This document shows, in pieces, positions 61,571 to 64,000 of a stretch of DNA of 64,000 bases (positions are counted from its first letter, which is position 1; every line of letters starts with the position of its first letter). Under the pieces are notes generated by a model. That model worked only from the letters and a program-made list of their open reading frames with translations, searched no databases and had not been told where the DNA came from. Made by a program: the position numbers and the translations under genes. Origin of the DNA: Pseudonocardia sp. (GTDB lineage Bacteria > Actinomycetota > Actinomycetes > Mycobacteriales > Pseudonocardiaceae); the NCBI RefSeq assembly GCF_025465255.1, contig NZ_JAODNI010000108.1, positions 1 through 64,000 on the forward strand. Direction: 5' to 3'.

Positions 61571-62932
61571 GTGCGGTGGGTGTTGCATCTCGACATGGAC
61601 GCGTTCTACGCGTCGGTCGAGCAGCTGACCCGCCCGACGCTCGCGGAGCGGCCCGTGCTCGTCGGGGGCACCGGCGGGCGCGGCGTCGTCGCCGGGGCGA
61701 GCTACCAGGCGCGGGTGTTCGGGGTGCGCTCGGCTATGCCGATGGGCCAGGCCCGGCGGCGCTGCCCGCACGCCACCGTCCTCCCGCCCCGGTTCGACCT
61801 TTACAAGACGATCTCCGGAGAGGTCATGGACGTCCTCGGCGAGGCCGCGCCGGTGCTCGAGCCGGTGTCCCTGGACGAGGCGTTCCTGGAGCCTCCCGCG
61901 CTGGTCGGGGCCTCGCCGGCGGACGTGCGGGAGTTCGGCACGGCGCTGCGGGCGGCGGTGCGGGAGCGGACCGGGCTGCCCGCCTCCGTCGGGGCGGGCT
62001 CGGGCAAGCAGGTCGCGAAGATCGCGTCCGAGCTCGCGAAGCCGGACGGGCTGCGGGTCGTCGCGGCCGAGGAGGAACGCGCGGTGCTCGACCCACTGCC
62101 GGTGCGGTCGCTCTGGGGCATCGGGCCGGTGGCCGAGGCGTCGCTGCGCAAGGTCGGTGTCGAGACGATCGGCGGCCTCGCGGCGATGGACCTGCGCGAG
62201 GTCACGGGCGTGCTCGGCACCGCGATGGGCACCGAGCTGCACCGGCTCGCCCGCGGGATCGACGAGCGGCCGGTCGCGCCGCGTGGCGCCGCCAAGCAGA
62301 TCAGCGCGGAGACCACCTTCGAGCACGACCTGACGGCGATGAGCGACGTCCTGCACCACGTCGCCCGGATGACGGCGGCGGCGCACCGCAGGCTGGTCGT
62401 CGACGGGCGGGCGGCGCGCACGGTCACGGTGAAGGCCCGCAACGCGGACTTCACCACCGCCAGCCGTTCGGAGACCACGGCCTACGCCAGCACGGACCTG
62501 GGCGCGCTCACCGCCGTGGCGCAGCGGCTGGCCCAGGCCGCGGTGCCCCAGGGCGGTGTCCGGCTGGTCGGGGTGTCGCTGTCCGGGCTGGGCGACACTC
62601 CCCCGCCGACGCTGTTCGAGGCGTTCCCGGCGTTCGAGAGCCCGCCCGCGAACGACCCGGAAGAGGTCGGGGACGTGCCGGTGACGGTCGAGGAGCCCGA
62701 GGTGGCGCCCGGTGGGCGGCACGCCCCGCCGGATCCGGATGCCCCCTGGCGGGCGGGCGACGACGTGGCGCACGCCGAGCACGGGCACGGCTGGGTGCAG
62801 GGCGCCGGGCACGGCCGGGTCACCGTCCGGTTCGAGACGCGGGCCACGGGGCCGGGGCCGGCCCGGACGTTCGCGTCGGACGATCCCGCCCTGAGCAGGG
62901 CGGACCCGCACGCGAGCTGGCGGACGGACTGA
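61571..62932 (+). CDS. dinB: DNA polymerase IV (DinB)
   Basis: A 453-residue Y-family translesion polymerase: HLDMDAFYASVEQ and SLDEAFLEPP carry the catalytic acids, ASVGAGSGKQVAKIASELAKPDGL is the fingers/HhH region, and a little-finger domain lies near 240-350. An extra C-terminal domain (about 395-453, DDVAHAEHGHGWVQGAGHGRVTVRFETR) is typical of many actinobacterial DinB proteins. No clear beta-clamp motif (QLxLF) is visible. It copies past lesions with low fidelity. It does not have a recognisable LexA box, unlike the DUF6504 operon. Confidence 0.92.
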   Translation: MRWVLHLDMDAFYASVEQLTRPTLAERPVLVGGTGGRGVVAGASYQARVFGVRSAMPMGQARRRCPHATVLPPRFDLYKTISGEVMDVLGEAAPVLEPVSLDEAFLEPPALVGASPADVREFGTALRAAVRERTGLPASVGAGSGKQVAKIASELAKPDGLRVVAAEEERAVLDPLPVRSLWGIGPVAEASLRKVGVETIGGLAAMDLREVTGVLGTAMGTELHRLARGIDERPVAPRGAAKQISAETTFEHDLTAMSDVLHHVARMTAAAHRRLVVDGRAARTVTVKARNADFTTASRSETTAYASTDLGALTAVAQRLAQAAVPQGGVRLVGVSLSGLGDTPPPTLFEAFPAFESPPANDPEEVGDVPVTVEEPEVAPGGRHAPPDPDAPWRAGDDVAHAEHGHGWVQGAGHGRVTVRFETRATGPGPARTFASDDPALSRADPHASWRTD

Positions 62933-62984
62933 GGTCCGCGGCCCGATCAGCCGCAGACCGCGGCAGCGCCCGGACCGGCGAGGC

Positions 62985-63497
62985 TCAGGCGGAGAGGCGC
63001 CCGTCGAGCCGTTCCCCCGCCGGCACCGCCTCGATGCTCCGCGGAACGGGCAGCGTGATCGCCGGCGTGGGCCCGGTGATCTCCGCGGCCACGGCGGCGA
63101 GCCGCGCGCCGTCGCACCAGGGTGCCCCCACCCGCAGCGTCTCGAGCGCGAGCGGCAGGCCCGAGGCCAGCGCGATCACGCCACAGCGTTCGAGCAGCTC
63201 GGCCCGCGTCCGGTCCCCGGCGCACCAGGCGGTGGCCAGGGTCCGCGCGAGCCGGACGAAGCCCTGCAGGTCCGCGGTCACGCCGGGGACGGACGAGGGC
63301 AGCAGGGAGGGCTCGCGCAGCGAGACCCGCCCGTCGCGACCGATCACGACCGCCGCGGGGCCGACGGCGCCGTGCACCGTGCCGTCGTCGTGCCGGGCCA
63401 GCAGGCCCCGGCCCACGGACCGCAGCACGACCGCGGCCTCCCCCGCACCGAGCACCGGCCCCCGGGCCAGCAGGCGCTCGAGCACCACACCGTTCAT
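62985..63497 (-). CDS. Small protein resembling a degenerate kinase lobe
   Basis: A 170-residue protein of the form MNGVVLERLLARGPVLGAGEAAVVLRSVGRGL. It contains HDDGTVHGAVGPAAVVIGRDGRVSLREP, which has the spacing of a kinase catalytic loop (HxD..K..NVLI.xxG.xKLxD) with the catalytic residues replaced. Helices follow, with TWCAGDR-like elements (LARTLATAWCAGDRTRAELLERCG). It may be a pseudokinase C-lobe. The ATG at 63497 has GAGGGAG upstream. Confidence 0.6.
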   Translation of the reverse strand: MNGVVLERLLARGPVLGAGEAAVVLRSVGRGLLARHDDGTVHGAVGPAAVVIGRDGRVSLREPSLLPSSVPGVTADLQGFVRLARTLATAWCAGDRTRAELLERCGVIALASGLPLALETLRVGAPWCDGARLAAVAAEITGPTPAITLPVPRSIEAVPAGERLDGRLSA

Positions 63498-63567
63498 GAT
63501 CGATCTCCCTCGCCGTCGAGAGGTTCTCGAACGTCCGAGGTGAAATGTTACCGGGCGGTATGGGAGG

Positions 63568-64000
63568 TCATGCGTCCTTGTCCGCAACGCCCGCCGCGTC
63601 GAAGGTCGCGACGTCCGCCAGCGCCCGCGCCGCGCCCTGCACGACGGGCAGCGCGAGCAGGGCTCCCGTGCCCTCGCCCAGGCGCATTCCGAGGTCGAGC
63701 AGCGGGGTGAGGCCGAGGTGCGCGGTGGCGAGCCGGTGCCCGGGCTCGGCAGACCTGTGGCCGGCGACGCAGTAGCCGGTCGAGTGCGGCGCGAGGACCG
63801 AGGCGACCAGCGCCGCGGCGCCGGCGTTGACACCGTCGAGGATCACCGGGACCCGCAGCGCCGCGCCGCCCAGGATCAGCCCGGCGAGGCCCGCGTGCTC
63901 GAGCCCGCCGAACGCCGAGAGCAGCCCTATCCCGTCGGTGGGGTCCGGGCCGTGCCGCTCCAGGGCCCGGCGCACGACGTCGGTCTTGCGGGTGAGCGTC
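63568..64000 (-). CDS. cobT: Nicotinate-nucleotide-dimethylbenzimidazole phosphoribosyltransferase (3' part)
   Basis: The C-terminal part (about 144 codons) of CobT; the N-terminus is beyond the window. CobT makes alpha-ribazole phosphate for the lower ligand of cobalamin. Conserved segments are FGGLEHAGLAGLILGGAALRVPVILDG, VAGHRSAEPGHRLATAHLGL and LDLGMRLGEGTGALLAL with the catalytic Glu. It is on the same strand as, and upstream of, the small kinase-like gene. Confidence 0.92.
   Translation of the reverse strand, partial: TLTRKTDVVRRALERHGPDPTDGIGLLSAFGGLEHAGLAGLILGGAALRVPVILDGVNAGAAALVASVLAPHSTGYCVAGHRSAEPGHRLATAHLGLTPLLDLGMRLGEGTGALLALPVVQGAARALADVATFDAAGVADKDA

Noticed and set aside
58067..62911. 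Very long open frame on the minus strand (about 1600 codons)
   Set aside because: It runs antisense through six well-supported genes with convincing motifs and has low-complexity Arg/Gly/Pro composition, as expected of a shadow frame in GC-rich DNA.
63520..63540. Possible LexA box (TTCTCGAACGTCC) upstream of the kinase-like gene
   Set aside because: The half-sites do not have the 4-nt spacing or symmetry of an SOS box.

Overview
The window is chromosomal DNA of a very GC-rich actinobacterium (about 73-75% G+C by eye, third codon positions almost all G or C). The gene content points to Pseudonocardiaceae, most likely Pseudonocardia or a close relative: DUF3040, LppM, class II AroG, PknL with PASTA repeats, a mycobacterial-type QcrCAB/CtaE oxidase branch and FprA. 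From memory, positions 3.4-42.4 kb follow the order of Mycobacterium tuberculosis Rv2169c-Rv2196 (DUF3040, GNAT, lppM, metF-like, idsA2, mptA, Rv2175c, pknL, aroG, Rv2179c, acyltransferase, ArsA-like, SRPBCC, fadD15, pimB', NlpC/P60, exonuclease/GIY-YIG, trpD, ctaE, qcrCAB). Lineage-specific genes are inserted into that backbone. The second third (42.4-64 kb) is more accessory.

Layout. 1-3.2 kb: DUF58 and transglutaminase pair. 3.4-8.8 kb: DUF3040, methyltransferase, orphan ParA, an SOS-controlled DUF6504/HEPN pair, GNAT and LppM. 8.9-15.2 kb: metF, then a translationally coupled run idsA2-crtI-mptA-crtB, in which carotenoid genes surround a lipoarabinomannan mannosyltransferase. 15.2-19.5 kb: divergent Rv2175c-type DNA-binding protein and pknL, aroG, a striking mirror-symmetric 22-bp repeat array, and RNase AS. 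19.8-20.9 kb: a decayed sugar-binding lipoprotein gene. 20.9-27 kb: acyltransferase, ROK kinase, ArsA-like ATPase, SRPBCC proteins and a phosphoesterase. 27-38 kb: fadD15, pimB', ripC-like hydrolase, NYN-domain protein, exonuclease/GIY-YIG protein, Lrp-type sensor, trpD and an atypical receiver protein. 38-42.4 kb: ctaE-qcrC-qcrA-qcrB, the respiratory cytochrome bc1 core. 42.4-48.3 kb: small conserved genes, fprA, a thioesterase, a GlxA-type regulator, a broken AlkZ-like gene and a second 21-22-bp repeat array. 48.3-52.3 kb: a four-gene catabolic-looking operon (pcaB-like lyase, SnoaL-like, two flavin monooxygenases) with 4-nt overlaps. 52.4-57.4 kb: HAD phosphatase, succinyl-CoA:3-ketoacid CoA transferase, P450 and D-amino-acid-oxidase-like genes with a TetR-type operator. 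57.4-64 kb: a small protein with a micro-uORF, PPTase, hydrolase, NhaA, DsbA-like protein, DinB, a kinase-like fragment and the end of cobT.

General traits. Many start codons sit 6-8 nt after a TANNNT-like -10 hexamer, so leaderless transcripts are probably the rule; this spacing was used to choose several starts. Convergent gene pairs are usually separated by perfect GC-rich hairpins without T-tracts. The most unusual non-coding signals are the phased GCGAGTC arrays at about 18.9 and 47.8-48.3 kb.
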